A stretch of DNA of 13,855 nt from WHSM01 sp050701635 (lineage in GTDB: Bacteria; Actinomycetota; Actinomycetes; Mycobacteriales; Micromonosporaceae), in NCBI GenBank assembly GCA_050701635.1, contig JBOGDF010000128.1, positions 1 through 13,855 of the forward strand. The letters run 5' to 3'. Below, piece after piece: positions 12,383-13,855 of this stretch; the stretch's first letter is position 1, and each line of letters opens with the position of its first letter. The notes below the pieces were generated by a model. That model worked only from the letters and a program-made list of their open reading frames with translations. It had not been told where the DNA came from and did no database searches. Both the position numbers and the translations under genes were made by a program.

Positions 12383-13285
12383 TCAGCTGCGGATGATGCG
12401 GTCGGCGACGGCGGAAGCGCGGTCGACGGGGATTGCGAAGCCGATGCCGATGTTGCCGGAGTTCTCGCCCAACGAGGCGATCGCGGTGTTCACCCCGATC
12501 ACCTCGCCGCGGGCGTTCACCAGCGGACCGCCGGAGTTGCCCGGGTTGATGGACGTGTCGGTCTGCACCACCGACTGCCGGCCGGAGCCGAGGGTCACCT
12601 GCCGGTCGACCGCGCTGACGATGCCAGCGGTCACGGTGCCGGACAGCCCGAGCGGCGACCCGATGGCCAGTACCTGATCGCCTACCTCGACATCGGCGGA
12701 ACGCCCCAGCCGCAGCGGGGTCAGGCCGGAGACGCTCGCGGCACGCAGCACCGCGATGTCCGTACTGACATCGCGGCCCACCACCTCGGCGGGGACCCGG
12801 CGCCCGTTGTCCAACACCAGCTCGGCCTCGTCGGCGGTGCCGACCACGTGCGCGTTCGTCACCACGTGGCCCCGGCGGTCGACCACGAAGCCGGACCCGG
12901 TGGCGGTACGGGTGCCCCGTCGCACCTGGACCGACACCACGCTCGGCAGTACCCGTTCCGCCACATCGCTCAGGTCACCGGTGACCGGCCCACCGCTGGA
13001 CCGCGGCAGGCCGGTGTCGGTCGCGGACGGCTCCGACTGCCGCCCGGTGATCAGCCCGGCGATCCCGCCACCGACCGAACCGGCCACGACCGCCATCAGG
13101 GCCGTACCGAGGAGTGCCCGGCGGGTGGGGCCGGGTGCCGCGGGAGGCTCGGCACCCGGCCGCTGTCCCGCCGGCTGTTGTGGTGGCTGTTGTGGTGCCT
13201 GCTGTGGTGGCACGGGCCGCCGCCGCAGCGAGTCGGAGACGAAGTGGGGACCGCGCGGTTCGCCGAGTCCGACAGGTGTGCTCAT
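12383..13285 (-). CDS. Membrane-anchored trypsin/HtrA-like serine protease without PDZ domain
   Basis: A 300-residue S1C-type protease. A Pro/Gln-rich cytoplasmic segment (about 22-55) leads to one transmembrane helix (RRALLGTALMAVVAGSVGGGIAG, about 55-79), then an extracytoplasmic chymotrypsin fold. The catalytic triad is complete: His146 (VTNAHVVG), Asp176 (STDIAVL) and Ser251 (NPGNSGGPL). The protein ends ten or so residues after GFAIPVDRA, where most HtrA/DegP proteins continue into a PDZ domain. The three frames downstream show no PDZ-like sequence, so this looks like a genuine short form. Role: probably cell-envelope protein quality control or processing; no substrate is evident. ATG 13285 has AAGGAG six bases upstream. 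An ATG at 13300 (MKEHA) overlaps that site and is less likely. It starts 20 nt after the VWA gene, so the two are probably cotranscribed. Confidence 0.9.
   Translation of the reverse strand: MSTPVGLGEPRGPHFVSDSLRRRPVPPQQAPQQPPQQPAGQRPGAEPPAAPGPTRRALLGTALMAVVAGSVGGGIAGLITGRQSEPSATDTGLPRSSGGPVTGDLSDVAERVLPSVVSVQVRRGTRTATGSGFVVDRRGHVVTNAHVVGTADEAELVLDNGRRVPAEVVGRDVSTDIAVLRAASVSGLTPLRLGRSADVEVGDQVLAIGSPLGLSGTVTAGIVSAVDRQVTLGSGRQSVVQTDTSINPGNSGGPLVNARGEVIGVNTAIASLGENSGNIGIGFAIPVDRASAVADRIIRS
13175..13210. repeat. Three 12-bp tandem units coding Pro/Gln repeats in the protease
   Basis: Units CTGTTGTGGTGG, CTGTTGTGGTGC and CTGCTGTGGTGG follow one another. They encode the PQQ-rich cytoplasmic linker ahead of the transmembrane helix. 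The units are in frame, so unit number could vary between strains without breaking the gene. Confidence 0.75.
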
Positions 13286-13305
13286 GGCGTGCTCCTTCAT
13301 GTCAG

Positions 13306-13855
13306 CTACGGCAGCCGCGAGAACCAGAACAGCGACGTGACCGCTACCAGCACGCCGGCCAGCAGCCCGAACCCGACGAACCAGGCGGAGATCTCGCGCC
13401 ACTCGGTGCGGTAGCCGACGGAGCTGCCGATGTCCGCGTACACCTGGCTCAGCTCCTCGTCGCTGGCCGCCTCGTAGAAGTCGCCGCCGGTCTCCTCGGC
13501 GACGCCTCGCAACGTGTCGCTGTCGACCGGCACCGCGATGTACTGGCCGTTGAGGTCGACGTCACCGTCCGGGGTGCCGAACGCGATCGTGAACACCGGA
13601 ACCGCGGCCTGCGCGGCGTCCGCAGCGGCGTCCTCGGGCTCCCGGCCGGCGGTGTTGTCGCCGTCGGAGAGCAGCACGACCCGGGCCGGCGGCGGGTCCT
13701 CGGCGGCCTGCTCGTCCATCGAGCTGATCGCGTCCAGGGACGCGATGATGGCTTCGCCGATCGCCGTACCGCCGTCTCCGTCGATCTCCAGGCGGTCGAT
13801 CGCGCCGAGCACCACCGGCCGGTCCGTGGTCGGGGCGACCTGCACCGACGCGTCC
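13306..13855 (-). CDS. VWA-domain membrane protein, N-terminus cut by window edge
   Basis: The last 182 residues of a von Willebrand factor A-domain protein are visible. Two MIDAS metal-site elements are present, the Thr of GDGGTAIGEAI and the Asp of VVLLSDGDNT; the first element (DxSxS) should lie outside the window. The fold continues through VPVFTIAFGTPDG and DFYEAASDEELSQVYADIGSSVG. One C-terminal transmembrane helix (WFVGFGLLAGVLVAVTSLFW) ends in a short FSRLP tail. This layout matches BatA-like VWA proteins that sit beside MoxR ATPase and DUF58 genes, which would be further right. Those systems are thought to act in envelope maintenance or protein assembly. The frame is open to the window edge, so an apparent internal GTG start is not real. 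The stop lies 20 nt before the protease gene. Confidence 0.9.
   Translation of the reverse strand, partial: DASVQVAPTTDRPVVLGAIDRLEIDGDGGTAIGEAIIASLDAISSMDEQAAEDPPPARVVLLSDGDNTAGREPEDAAADAAQAAVPVFTIAFGTPDGDVDLNGQYIAVPVDSDTLRGVAEETGGDFYEAASDEELSQVYADIGSSVGYRTEWREISAWFVGFGLLAGVLVAVTSLFWFSRLP

Overview
The window is about 13.9 kb of high-GC DNA (roughly 70% G+C by eye). Its G/C-ending codons, GTG and TTG starts, Tat signals and two-domain CUT2-type sugar ATPase all fit an actinomycete. A strong excess of the tetramer GTAC, together with the protein families present, makes me favour Micromonosporaceae; that last step is inference. Every gene I can support is on the minus strand, so transcription runs from high to low coordinates.

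Right end (12383-13855): the C-terminal part of a VWA-domain membrane protein cut by the window edge, then a membrane-anchored trypsin/HtrA-like serine protease that has no PDZ domain. A 211-base gap follows, holding two candidate operator dyads and a weak promoter candidate, and it separates these genes from the next block.

Centre (1006-12171): a compact run of nine genes that reads as one carbohydrate-use locus. In transcription order it holds a ROK-family regulator, a CUT2 sugar ABC transporter (double ATPase, permease, Tat-type lipoprotein binding protein) and a Gfo/Idh/MocA NAD(P)-dependent oxidoreductase. It continues with a secreted glucose/sorbosone-dehydrogenase-type (PQQ-type) beta-propeller carrying a PKD domain, a Tat-exported xylose-isomerase-like TIM barrel, a cytoplasmic TIM barrel of the same superfamily, and a secreted SMP-30/gluconolactonase-like propeller. 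Most junctions are 30 nt or shorter and one is an ATGA overlap; the exception is a 97-nt gap between the oxidoreductase and the propeller dehydrogenase.

The locus appears to work in two compartments. Three enzymes carry export signals (propeller dehydrogenase, Tat TIM barrel, SMP-30-like protein). Two stay inside (Gfo/Idh/MocA dehydrogenase, second TIM barrel). The ABC transporter links the two sides, and the ROK protein presumably senses the sugar. The substrate cannot be read from sequence. An anhydro-sugar or a 3-keto-glycoside is the hypothesis I would test first.

Left end (1-855): the N-terminal two thirds of an M20 (ArgE/DapE-type) metallo-deacylase running off the window, after a 150-nt gap. 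Whether it belongs to the sugar operon is open. I found no tRNA, rRNA, CRISPR array, insertion sequence or convincing intrinsic terminator.
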